Part shown: positions 44,783 to 57,900 of the stretch, one piece after another
Layout: each line of letters opens with the position of its first letter
Numbering within the stretch: position 1 is the first letter of the stretch
From: Trichostrongylus colubriformis
Lineage: Eukaryota; Nematoda; Chromadorea; Rhabditida; Trichostrongylidae
Reading direction: 5' to 3'
Assembly (NCBI GenBank): GCA_963978905.1
Contig: OZ022258.1
Location: 26,292,716-26,356,715 of the forward strand
DNA length: 64,000 bases
Made by a program: the position numbers and the translations under genes
Notes under the pieces: model-generated
The model's input: only the letters and a program-made list of their open reading frames with translations
Databases searched by the model: none
What the model was told of the DNA's origin: nothing

Positions 44783-45706
44783 TAGATGGACGCTTTTTCA
44801 CCGGGATTTCGCCACAGATAGCCTTCTTAGGCCCAGGACTACCATGTAAGCGACTTCTTGTTGGGATTTCTCCATTACCGCATTACCCCCAATGATGTCT
44901 TTAAGAAATAATTGTCTTGCTCCAAATCATCTTTGAAGTGCATTGGTGGTGCATGAGTATTTATTTCACCATCCTCCTCTGAACCTTGTCAAATTCTCAT
45001 GTTTTCTCGAAACTTCCTAACAAGAATTAATACAAATTTTGGTTGGTAGGTAATCCATGCCATATTTGTAGTAACACTCCACTTTATCGCTTGAAAAATG
45101 CATGGCTTTCAGACTTGACCGTTCCTATTTCAAGAGTACCGGAATCATGGAAGCGTAAGTACGGCGATGGCGCTATGGGCTTCTCAGGGCTTGACCTTGA
45201 CGAAGTTTGGTTCTTGTGATCCGGGTAAGGCAAGTTTGAGTTGAAGAACTATGGTCTCTCCGCCGATGTCGGTAAATGATGAAAGCCTGGTGTGTGTGTG
45301 GGGGGGGGGCTTATAAGAGAATCTGAGAGCTATCTGAGGAGTGCAGATGAGCTTCAATGTCATCAAAGTAATTGTCGGTGGACATTGCATAATTCTAATT
45401 CCTCTGATCCCTATGCCGGTTACAGCATGAACAATAATAAGAAGAACTCCCCGCCACATTTTCTGTCCGACGTAACATTCGAACAGCTGTCAGCGGCCAG
45501 AGACCAGCTCGAATCTTCGCCTTTTTTTTTCAAGCATAATTTCCCCGATAAAATAATCATCCGCGGAGAACTTCAAGAAAAAGGAAATGGAAGTGCAGAC
45601 TCAGACTCCCACACTCCTCGTCCGTGACCTCGGGAGCTTATCAGTCGGTTTCTCGTAAATGTTCGTGAAACTTTGCATATGATTCTTATCAAGCAAATAT
45701 CGTACT
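44783..45706. other. Unassigned sequence with one open segment
   Basis: 45292-45627 (+) is open and reads LSDVTFEQLSAARDQLESSP and IIIRGELQEK in its second half. No ATG context, splice sites or family was recognised. 45296-45310 is a short GT/G run. Confidence 0.3.
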
Positions 45707-47302
45707 ACCTACTACATATTTATAATTCGCTTAGTATATGTCTGTGTTGTGTCTGTCTGTGTGTCCGTCAATGTGTCACGAAGCTCATATAACACACCAC
45801 AGCAACGATGGGATACTGGATTTTACAAATGATATAGAGGACACGTGGACCCTGGCAGTGGTGGATCGAAAGTAATAGCAGTTGATAAGGCTTATAAGGA
45901 GCGTCGAAAGACAAATGTCACCTAAGTCGTCGAGGCTTCCGCATTGATCTTGGAGTGAGGACATTGCAGGCCTTTTGCGGTGTGGGACGGAGACGTTAAT
46001 GGTCGGTGATCCACATTGATAATGGTCGATAGGATTTGATAACGAGCTTATGAAGGCAAATCCGTTTCGCTTTCCGCGCTGATCCTGAAACGTTTATACT
46101 CAGAGGTGTTTTCCGACGGGGAAACACCTAGGAGTGTAAATGCGGAGGACGGGGTCCTCAATGGTGACTGAACGAAACTTCGATATAACGATGAAGACTG
46201 GAAAGGGCCGCTGGTAGCCATCAGCACGTAAATGGAATGAATTCTGTACATCATCTACTACTACAATATGACCACTATAGTTAAAGTGCCTGATGATTTG
46301 CTCTATGTTCTGATGCTCTTCTTCATTTTTCCCGCTGACAGTGGAATGTTCACATCCACAGGTATTGCAAGTACGGGGACCTTGATGGTGACTTCTCGAA
46401 ACTGATAACGGCTTACAGGGGCTGACAAGAGCTGTTAGGAAGTGGATGGGATAAATCGTGTACACCGCTTACCACTACTATACGACTGCTATGGTAATTG
46501 CGTGTGATGCTAGGTGCTATTGAGTTAATATATTTTGTTCATGTTCTGATATCAGTCGCTCTACATGTATGATCAAGATACAATATAGATTTGTGATAGC
46601 TGAGTAAGTATCCATTCTCTGATGCGGTGCTAGCAAAAGTACCGGGTATCGACCACTAGACTATGTAAGATTCCCAGCAGTTGTGCACTTTTACATAAAA
46701 ATAAGCACTGATGACTGCCACATGGATCGAGCACCAAAACGTCAGAATTAGATGCTCGAAAAGTGACCTTATTGCTACCAATCCGAAACCATCGCTCCCT
46801 AAACTATCTCAACTCCTAATAGTGATCACTTCTGCAAAAGTGTTAACTGATTACTGGATATACCCATTTTATTTCTGAACATTAATCGTCGATATCATTG
46901 TAACAGAAGGTGTCGGCGGCTGTATCATCTGAACTTCTTAAAAGGGTGACCTTTTCAGCGGTGCGGCATGCAGTAGTAAATGGCTGGATTACTGTTACCC
47001 AGTAGGTTGAGCACTGAGTGCTCAGTGAGTGATTATACTTTGTACTCCGCCATCAGTGGTAGCAGGATAATTCCACTGATGAATTCCGAAGAGTGGTAGG
47101 TATTTGTAGAGGTCCCAGGTGAACTAGCGCTCATTACTGCACTTATCACTATGTGGATCTGTGTTATGTGGACTTCTTCGATATCGGCTAAAGTTTACCA
47201 CAAGTATGGAAAAAGGAGTTCAGGAAAAAGTTAGTATCGACCATTTCCCCATTACATAATTCTATTGTGTTATTCGCGCAGTACTGGGTGATAGCCCAAA
47301 CC
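45707..47302 (+). mobile_element. HelA Helitron-like element, + orientation
   Basis: The 5' end near CCTACTACATATTTATAATT is followed by GTCTGTCTGTGTG and GTGTCACGAAGCTCATAT. Several diverged 146-bp units (45830-46430) and the shared internal part follow (TTCATGTTCTGATATCAGTC). The 3' end is near GCGCAGTACTGGGTGATAGC. Its 3' end faces that of the next HelA copy, about 30 bp away. Confidence 0.75.
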
Positions 47303-47331
47303 GTAACATACATAAGTACGATATCGGTTAA

Positions 47332-47597
47332 CCAGTTGGCTGGCGCACACTTCTGCGCGCAAATCATGGCGATGCCGTGCAAAAAGGGTTTGATAGGCCC
47401 GACCACAGTTGTGTATGGAGTCGAGCGGAAATTTTCTTTCCTCTACTTTCAGCTAAGCTATTGAATTGGAAAAAAGCAGAGAATATGGCGTGATAATAAA
47501 GCATTTTGGTGTTAACATACTTCAGTCGCTTTGCAACGCATCCATTTTGCACCTCACCGACATGAATCGCGCGCAGTAGTGTGCGCCAGCCAACTGG
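47332..47597. repeat. 266-bp inverted-end module at HelA 3' terminus
   Basis: CCAGTTGGCTGGCGCACAC at the left and GTGTGCGCCAGCCAACTGG at the right, with a shared interior (TGATAGGCCCGACCACAGTT) related to 28566-28828. Confidence 0.87.
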
Positions 47598-48059
47598 TTT
47601 ACGTCATCATTGGGAGTTTGGATAGTTCAGAGATAAACAGTTTTGTATTCGATTGCATCGATTGGTAACTAACGTTCACTTGCTGAGCATCCAATTCCTA
47701 CACATTAATGGTATAATGGTGGATCTATATCTTTATTATCGTTGTTAATCGTTTTCGTAAACATGCTTCACTACTTGGAATTTTACATAGTCTAGCGGTC
47801 GATACCAAGTGTTGCTACCAATACCTAATTAAAATGATTCCGAGTGAACCGCTCGCTTCGCTATCACAGATATAGGTTGTATCATAATTATCAATGTAGA
47901 TCACAGTATCAGGAGTAGTGCACCATTTTTTGGAACGCAAGGCAATTCAGCGGTCGATGCATCGGCCAGCCATATCAGGACATAAACAAAATATGTTCAT
48001 CCAATGGCACTGGGCATCGGACGCTTTTGCTAAAGCGGTCGTATAGTAGTAGCAAATGA

Positions 48060-48960
48060 TGTAAATGATTTCATCCTATCCAATCCTAATGGTTCCTATC
48101 AGCCACTGTAAGCCGCTATCAGTTTCACTGAGGCCCTGTACCCAACAATACCATTGAGTCCCCCGTACCCTACAATACCTGCAAATGTGAACATTTAACT
48201 GTTAGCCGCAAAGGCGAACCGGCCTTGGTGACATTTCCCTTCTCACGTTTCCAATCGAATATTATCAACCATTATCACTTTGGATCACCCACTATCAATG
48301 TCCCCGTCCAACCCTGCTGAACACCCATGAGTGACAGCGGCGACATTTGTCTTCTCATAATCATTATCAAATCTTATCAACCATTATCGATTTGAATCAC
48401 CTACCATCGAAGTTCCTGGCCCACCCTGCTAAACATCTATGATGTGTTAGCGCTCTAGGATCAATGCGAAAAGCGAAACAAATTTGACGACGTTTGTTTT
48501 CTCATATTTATATCGAATCTTATCAACCATTATCACTTTAACTCACTCACACTAAAAGTCCCTGGCCCATCCTGCTAAACACCTATGAGTGTTAACGCTC
48601 CAGGATCAATGCCGAAAGCGAAACGGATTCGACGACTCTAGCCTTCCGACGCTCCTTTTCGAATCTTATTAATCGTTATCAATGCGGGTCACCCACCGTT
48701 AATGTCCCTGTCTCAGGACTTAGAACACCTATAAATATCGGCACTCCAGAATCAACGCGAAAGGTGAATCGAAAATGACGACATTTGCCTTCTCATGCTC
48801 CTAATCTAATCTTATCAACCGTTATCAATGCGGATCACCCACCGTTAATGTCCCTGGCACACCCTGCGAAACACCTATGAGTGTTAACGCTCCAGGAACA
48901 ATGCGAAAAGTGAAACGGATTCGACGACTCTAGCCTTTATACGTTCCTTATCGTATCTTA
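48060..48960 (+). repeat. Diverged edge of the 146-bp array
   Basis: About six units with many differences from the main consensus (e.g. ACCATTATCACTTTGGATCA, GTGAGTGTTAACGCTC variants). They resemble the old units at 29.3-30.9 kb and grade into the homogeneous array, as seen at the edges of satellites. Confidence 0.9.
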
Positions 48961-51900
48961 TCAACCGTTATCAATGCGGATCACCCACCATTAGTGTCCC
49001 CGTCCCACCCCGCAAAACACCTGTTAGTATGAACGCTCCGGGACCAATGCGAAAAGCGAAACGGATTCGACGACTCTAGCCTTTTTACGTTCCTTATCGT
49101 ATCTTATCAAGCGTAATCAGTGCGGGTCACCCTTCATGAATGTTCCCACCCCATCCCGCAAAACACCTGTGAGTATGAACGCTCCGGGACCAATGCGAAA
49201 AGCGAAACGGATTCGACGACTCTAGCCTTTATACGTTCCTTATCGTATCTTATCAAGCGTTATCAATGCGGATCACCCACCATTAGTGTCCCTGTTCCAC
49301 CCCGCAAAACACCTGTCAGTATGAACGCTCCGGGACCAATGCGAAAAGCGAAACGGATTCGACGACTCTAGCCTTTATACGTTGCTTATCGTATCTTATC
49401 AAGCGTTATCAATGCGGATCACCCACCATTAGTGTCCCTGTTCCACCCCGCAAAACACCTGTTAGTATGAACGCTCCGGGACCAATGCGAAAAGCGAAAC
49501 GGATTCGACGACTCTAGCCTTTATACGTTCCTTATCGTATCTTATCAAGCGTTATCAATGCGGATCACCCACCATTAGTGTCCCTGTTCCACCCCGCAAA
49601 ACACCTGTCAGTATGAACGCTCCGGGACCAATGCGAAAAGCGAAACGGATTCGACGACTCTAGCCTTTATACGTTGCTTATCGTATCTTATCAAGCGTTA
49701 TCAATGCGGATCACCCACCATTAGTGTCCCTGTTCCACCCCGCAAAACACCTGTTAGTATGAACGCTCCGGGACCAATGCGAAAAGCGAAACGGATTCGA
49801 CGACTCTAGCCTTTTTACGCTCCTTATCGTATCTTATCAAGCGTAATCAGTGCGGGTCACCCTTCATGAATGTTCCCACCCCATCCCGCAAAACACCTGT
49901 GAGTATGAACGCTCCGGGACCAATGCGAAAAGCGAAACGGATTCGACGACTCTAGCCTTTATACGTTCCTTATCGTATCTTATCAAGCGTTATCAATGCG
50001 GATCACCCACCATTAGTGTCCCTGTTCCACCCCGCAAAACACCTGTTAGTATGAACGCTCCGGGACCAATGCGAAAAGCGAAACGGATTCGACGACTCTA
50101 GCCTTTATACGTTCCTTATCGTATCTTATCAAGCGTTATCAATGCGGATCACCCACCATTAGTGTCCCTGTTCCACCCCGCAAAACACCTGTTAGTATGA
50201 ACGCTCCGGGACCAATGCGAAAAGCGAAACGGATTCGACGACTCTAGCCTTTATACGTTCCTTATCGTATCTTATCAAGCGTTATCAATGCGGATCACCC
50301 ACCATTAGTGTCCCTGTTCCACCCCGCAAAACACCTGTTAGTATGAACGCTCCGGGACCAATGCGAAAAGCGAAACGGATTCGACGACTCTAGCCTTTTT
50401 ACGCTCCTTATCGTATCTTATCAAGCGTAATCAGTGCGGGTCACCCTTCATGAATGTTCCCACCCCATCCCGCAAAACACCTGTGAGTATGAACGCTCCG
50501 GGACCAATGCGAAAAGCGAAACGGATTCGACGACTCTAGCCTTTATACGTTCCTTATCGTATCTTATCAAGCGTTATCAATGCGGATCACCCACCATTAG
50601 TGTCCCTGTTCCACCCCGCAAAACACCTGTTAGTATGAACGCTCCGGGACCAATGCGAAAAGCGAAACGGATTCGACGACTCTAGCCTTTATACGTTCCT
50701 TATCGTATCTTATCAAGCGTTATCAATGCGGATCACCCACCATTAGTGTCCCTGTTCCACCCCGCAAAACACCTGTTAGTATGAACGCTCCGGGACCAAT
50801 GCGAAAAGCGAAACGGATTCGACGACTCTAGCCTTTATACGTTCCTTATCGTATCTTATCAAGCGTTATCAATGCGGATCACCCACCATTAGTGTCCCTG
50901 TTCCACCCCGCAAAACACCTGTTAGTATGAACGCTCCGGGACCAATGCGAAAAGCGAAACGGATTCGACGACTCTAGCCTTTTTACGCTCCTTATCGTAT
51001 CTTATCAAGCGTAATCAGTGCGGGTCACCCTTCATGAATGTTCCCACCCCATCCCGCAAAACACCTGTGAGTATGAACGCTCCGGGACCAATGCGAAAAG
51101 CGAAACGGATTCGACGACTCTAGCCTTTATACGTTCCTTATCGTATCTTATCAAGCGTTATCAATGCGGATCACCCACCATTAGTGTCCCTGTTCCACCC
51201 CGCAAAACACCTGTTAGTATGAACGCTCCGGGACCAATGCGAAAAGCGAAACGGATTCGACGACTCTAGCCTTTATACGTTCCTTATCGTATCTTATCAA
51301 GCGTTATCAATGCGGATCACCCACCATTAGTGTCCCTGTTCCACCCCGCAAAACACCTGTTAGTATGAACGCTCCGGGACCAATGCGAAAAGCGAAACGG
51401 ATTCGACGACTCTAGCCTTTATACGTTCCTTATCGTATCTTATCAAGCGTTATCAATGCGGATCACCCACCATTAGTGTCCCTGTTCCACCCCGCAAAAC
51501 ACCTGTTAGTATGAACGCTCCGGGACCAATGCGAAAAGCGAAACGGATTCGACGACTCTAGCCTTTATACGTTGCTTATCGTATCTTATCAAGCGTTATC
51601 AATGCGGATCACCCACCATTAGTGTCCCTGTTCCACCCCGCAAAACACCTGTTAGTATGAACGCTCCGGGACCAATGCGAAAAGCGAAACGGATTCGACG
51701 ACTCTAGCCTTTATACGTTCCTTATCGTATCTTATCAAGCGTTATCAATGCGGATCACCCACCATTAGTGTCCCTGTTCCGCCCCGCAAAACACCTGTTA
51801 GTATGAACGCTCCGGGACCAATGCGAAAAGCGAAACGGATTCGACGACTCTAGCCTTTTTACGCTCCTTATCGTATCTTATCAAGCGTAATCAGTGCGGG

Positions 51901-54900
51901 TCACCCTTCATGGATGTTCCCACCCCATCCCGCAAAACACCTGTGAGTATGAACGCTCCGGGACCAATGCGAAAAGCGAAACGGATTCGACGACTCTAGC
52001 CTTTATACGTTCCTTATCGTATCTTATCAAGCGTTATCAATGCGGATCACCCACCATTAGTGTCCCTGTTCCACCCCGCAAAACACCTGTTAGTATGAAC
52101 GCTCCGGGACCAATGCGAAAAGCGAAACGGATTCGACGACTCTAGCCTTTAAACGTTCCTTATCGTATCTTATCAAGCGTTATCAATGCGGATCACCCAC
52201 CATTAGTGTCCCTGTTCCACCCCGCAAAACACCTGTTAGTATGAACGCTCCGGGACCAATGCGAAAAGCGAAACGGATTCGACGACTCTAGCCTTTAAAC
52301 GTTCCTTATCGTATCTTATCAAGCGTTATCAATGCGGATCACCCACCATTAGTGTCCCTGTTCCACCCCGCAAAACACCTGTTAGTATGAACGCTCCGGG
52401 ACCAATGCGAAAAGCGAAACGGATTCGACGACTCTAGCCTTTATACGTTGCTTATCGTATCTTATCAAGCGTTATCAATGCGGATCACCCACCATTAGTG
52501 TCCCTGTTCCACCCCGCAAAACACCTGTTAGTATGAACGCTCCGGGACCAATGCGAAAAGCGAAACGGATTCGACGACTCTAGCCTTTATACGTTCCTTA
52601 TCGTATCTTATCAAGCGTTATCAATGCGGATCACCCACCATTAGTGTCCCTGTTCCACCCCGCAAAACACCTGTTAGTATGAACGCTCCGGGACCAATGC
52701 GAAAAGCGAAACGGATTCGACGACTCTAGCCTTTTTACGCTCCTTATCGTATCTTATCAAGCGTAATCAGTGCGGGTCACCCTTCATGAATGTTCCCACC
52801 CCATCCCGCAAAACACCTGTGAGTATGAACGCTCCGGGACCAATGCGAAAAGCGAAACGGATTCGACGACTCTAGCCTTTATACGTTGCTTATCGTATCT
52901 TATCAAGCGTTATCAATGCGGATCACCCACCATTAGTGTCCCTGTTCCACCCCGCAAAACACCTGTTAGTATGAACGCTCCGGGACCAATGCGAAAAGCG
53001 AAACGGATTCGACGACTCTAGCCTTTATACGTTCCTTATCGTATCTTATCAAGCGTTATCAATGCGGATCACCCACCATTAGTGTCCCTGTTCCACCCCG
53101 CAAAACACCTGTTAGTATGAACGCTCCGGGACCAATGCGAAAAGCGAAACGGATTCGACGACTCTAGCCTTTTTACGCTCCTTATCGTATCTTATCAAGC
53201 GTAATCAGTGCGGGTCACCCTTCATGGATGTTCCCACCCCATCCCGCAAAACACCTGTGAGTATGAACGCTCCGGGACCAATGCGAAAAGCGAAACGGAT
53301 TCGACGACTCTAGCCTTTATACGTTCCTTATCGTATCTTATCAAGCGTTATCAATGCGGATCACCCACCATTAGTGTCCCTGTTCCACCCCGCAAAACAC
53401 CTGTGAGTATGAACGCTCCGGGACCAATGCGAAAAGCGAAACGGATTCGACGACTCTAGCCTTTAAACGTTCCTTATCGTATCTTATCAAGCGTTATCAA
53501 TGCGGATCACCCACCATTAGTGTCCCTGTTCCACCCCGCAAAACACCTGTTAGTATGAACGCTCCGGGACCAATGCGAAAAGCGAAACGGATTCGACGAC
53601 TCTAGCCTTTAAACGTTCCTTATCGTATCTTATCAAGCGTTATCAATGCGGATCACCCACCATTAGTGTCCCTGTTCCACCCCGCAAAACACCTGTTAGT
53701 ATGAACGCTCCGGGACCAATGCGAAAAGCGAAACGGATTCGACGACTCTAGCCTTTATACGTTGCTTATCGTATCTTATCAAGCGTTATCAATGCGGATC
53801 ACCCACCATTAGTGTCCCTGTTCCACCCCGCAAAACACCTGTTAGTATGAACGCTCCGGGACCAATGCGAAAAGCGAAACGGATTCGACGACTCTAGCCT
53901 TTATACGTTCCTTATCGTATCTTATCAAGCGTTATCAATGCGGATCACCCACCATTAGTGTCCCTGTTCCACCCCGCAAAACACCTGTTAGTATGAACGC
54001 TCCGGGACCAATGCGAAAAGCGAAACGGATTCGACGACTCTAGCCTTTTTACGCTCCTTATCGTATCTTATCAAGCGTAATCAGTGCGGGTCACCCTTCA
54101 TGAATGTTCCCACCCCATCCCGCAAAACACCTGTGAGTATGAACGCTCCGGGACCAATGCGAAAAGCGAAACGGATTCGACGACTCTAACCTTTTTACGC
54201 TCCTTATCAAATCTTATCAACCGTTATCAAGGTGGATCACCCACCATTAATGTCCCCGTCTTACCCCGCAAAACACCTGTTAGTATGAACGCTCCGGGAC
54301 CAATGCGAAAAGCGAAACGGATTCGACGACTCTAGCCTTTAAACGTTCCTTATCGTATCTTATCAAGCGTTATCAATGCGGATCACCCACCATTAGTGTC
54401 CCTGTTCCACCCCGCAAAACACCTGTTAGTATGAACGCTCCGGGACCAATGCGAAAAGCGAAACGGATTCGACGACTCTAGCCTTTAAACGTTCCTTATC
54501 GTATCTTATCAAGCGTTATCAATGCGGATCACCCACCATTAGTGTCCCTGTTCCACCCCGCAAAACACCTGTTAGTATGAACGCTCCGGGACCAATGCGA
54601 AAAGCGAAACGGATTCGACGACTCTAGCCTTTATACGTTGCTTATCGTATCTTATCAAGCGTTATCAATGCGGATCACCCACCATTAGTGTCCCTGTTCC
54701 ACCCCGCAAAACACCTGTTAGTATGAACGCTCCGGGACCAATGCGAAAAGCGAAACGGATTCGACGACTCTAGCCTTTTTACGCTCCTTATCGTATCTTA
54801 TCAAGCGTAATCAGTGCGGGTCACCCTTCATGAATGTTCCCACCCCATCCCGCAAAACACCTGTGAGTATGAACGCTCCGGGACCAATGCGAAAAGCGAA

Positions 54901-57900
54901 ACGGATTCGACGACTCTAGCCTTTATACGTTCCTTATCGTATCTTATCAAGCGTTATCAATGCGGATCACCCACCATTAGTGTCCCTGTTCCACCCCGCA
55001 AAACACCTGTTAGTATGAACGCTCCGGGACCAATGCGAAAAGCGAAACGGATTCGACGACTCTAGCCTTTATACGTTCCTTATCGTATCTTATCAAGCGT
55101 TATCAATGCGGATCACCCACCATTAGTGTCCCTGTTCCACCCCGCAAAACACCTGTTAGTATGAACGCTCCGGGACCAATGCGAAAAGCGAAACGGATTC
55201 GACGACTCTAGCCTTTATACGTTGCTTATCGTATCTTATCAAGCGTTATCAATGCGGATCACCCACCATTAGTGTCCCTGTTCCACCCCGCAAAACACCT
55301 GTTAGTATGAACGCTCCGGGACCAATGCGAAAAGCGAAACGGATTCGACGACTCTAGCCTTTTTACGCTCCTTATCGTATCTTATCAAGCGTAATCAGTG
55401 CGGGTCACCCTTCATGAATGTTCCCACCCCATCCCGCAAAACACCTGTGAGTATGAACGCTCCGGGACCAATGCGAAAAGCGAAACGGATTCGACGACTC
55501 TAGCCTTTATACGTTCCTTATCGTATCTTATCAAGCGTTATCAATGCGGATCACCCACCATTAGTGTCCCTGTTCCACCCCGCAAAACACCTGTTAGTAT
55601 GAACGCTCCGGGACCAATGCGAAAAGCGAAACGGATTCGACGACTCTAGCCTTTATACGTTCCTTATCGTATCTTATCAAGCGTTATCAATGCGGATCAC
55701 CCACCATTAGTGTCCCTGTTCCACCCCGCAAAACACCTGTTAGTATGAACGCTCCGGGACCAATGCGAAAAGCGAAACGGATTCGACGACTCTAGCCTTT
55801 AAACGTTCCTTATCGTATCTTATCAAGCGTTATCAATGCGGATCACCCACCATTAGTGTCCCTGTTCCACCCCGCAAAACACCTGTTAGTATGAACGCTC
55901 CGGGACCAATGCGAAAAGCGAAACGGATTCGACGACTCTAGCCTTTATACGTTGCTTATCGTATCTTATCAAGCGTTATCAATGCGGATCACCCACCATT
56001 AGTGTCCCTGTTCCACCCCGCAAAACACCTGTTAGTATGAACGCTCCGGGACCAATGCGAAAAGCGAAACGGATTCGACGACTCTAGCCTTTATACGTTG
56101 CTTATCGTATCTTATCAAGCGTTATCAATGCGGATCACCCACCATTAGTGTCCCTGTTCCACCCCGCAAAACACCTGTTAGTATGAACGCTCCGGGACCA
56201 ATGCGAAAAGCGAAACGGATTCGACGACTCTAGCCTTTATACGTTCCTTATCGTATCTTATCAAGCGTTATCAATGCGGATCACCCACCATTAGTGTCCC
56301 TGTTCCACCCCGCAAAACACCTGTTAGTATGAACGCTCCGGGACCAATGCGAAAAGCGAAACGGATTCGACGACTCTAGCCTTTTTACGCTCCTTATCGT
56401 ATCTTATCAAGCGTAATCAGTGCGGGTCACCCTTCATGGATGTTCCCACCCCATCCCGCAAAACACCTGTGAGTATGAACGCTCCGGGACCAATGCGAAA
56501 AGCGAAACGGATTCGACGACTCTAGCCTTTATACGTTCCTTATCGTATCTTATCAAGCGTTATCAATGCGGATCACCCACCATTAGTGTCCCTGTTCCAC
56601 CCCGCAAAACACCTGTTAGTATGAACGCTCCGGGACCAATGCGAAAAGCGAAACGGATTCGACGACTCTAGCCTTTAAACGTTCCTTATCGTATCTTATC
56701 AAGCGTTATCAATGCGGATCACCCACCATTAGTGTCCCTGTTCCACCCCGCAAAACACCTGTTAGTATGAACGCTCCGGGACCAATGCGAAAAGCGAAAC
56801 GGATTCGACGACTCTAGCCTTTATACGTTCCTTATCGTATCTTATCAAGCGTTATCAATGCGGATCACCCACCATTAGTGTCCCTGTTCCACCCCGCAAA
56901 ACACCTGTTAGTATGAACGCTCCGGGACCAATGCGAAAAGCGAAACGGATTCGACGACTCTAGCCTTTTTACGCTCCTTATCGTATCTTATCAAGCGTAA
57001 TCAGTGCGGGTCACCCTTCATGAATGTTCCCACCCCATCCCGCAAAACACCTGTGAGTATGAACGCTCCGGGACCAATGCGAAAAGCGAAACGGATTCGA
57101 CGACTCTAGCCTTTATACGTTGCTTATCGTATCTTATCAAGCGTTATCAATGCGGATCACCCACCATTAGTGTCCCTGTTCCACCCCGCAAAACACCTGT
57201 TAGTATGAACGCTCCGGGACCAATGCGAAAAGCGAAACGGATTCGACGACTCTAGCCTTTATACGTTCCTTATCGTATCTTATCAAGCGTTATCAATGCG
57301 GATCACCCACCATTAGTGTCCCTGTTCCACCCCGCAAAACACCTGTTAGTATGAACGCTCCGGGACCAATGCGAAAAGCGAAACGGATTCGACGACTCTA
57401 GCCTTTTTACGCTCCTTATCGTATCTTATCAAGCGTAATCAGTGCGGGTCACCCTTCATGGATGTTCCCACCCCATCCCGCAAAACACCTGTGAGTATGA
57501 ACGCTCCGGGACCAATGCGAAAAGCGAAACGGATTCGACGACTCTAGCCTTTAAACGTTCCTTATCGTATCTTATCAAGCGTTATCAATGCGGATCACCC
57601 ACCATTAGTGTCCCTGTTCCACCCCGCAAAACACCTGTTAGTATGAACGCTCCGGGACCAATGCGAAAAGCGAAACGGATTCGACGACTCTAGCCTTTAA
57701 ACGTTCCTTATCGTATCTTATCAAGCGTTATCAATGCGGATCACCCACCATTAGTGTCCCTGTTCCACCCCGCAAAACACCTGTTAGTATGAACGCTCCG
57801 GGACCAATGCGAAAAGCGAAACGGATTCGACGACTCTAGCCTTTATACGTTGCTTATCGTATCTTATCAAGCGTTATCAATGCGGATCACCCACCATTAG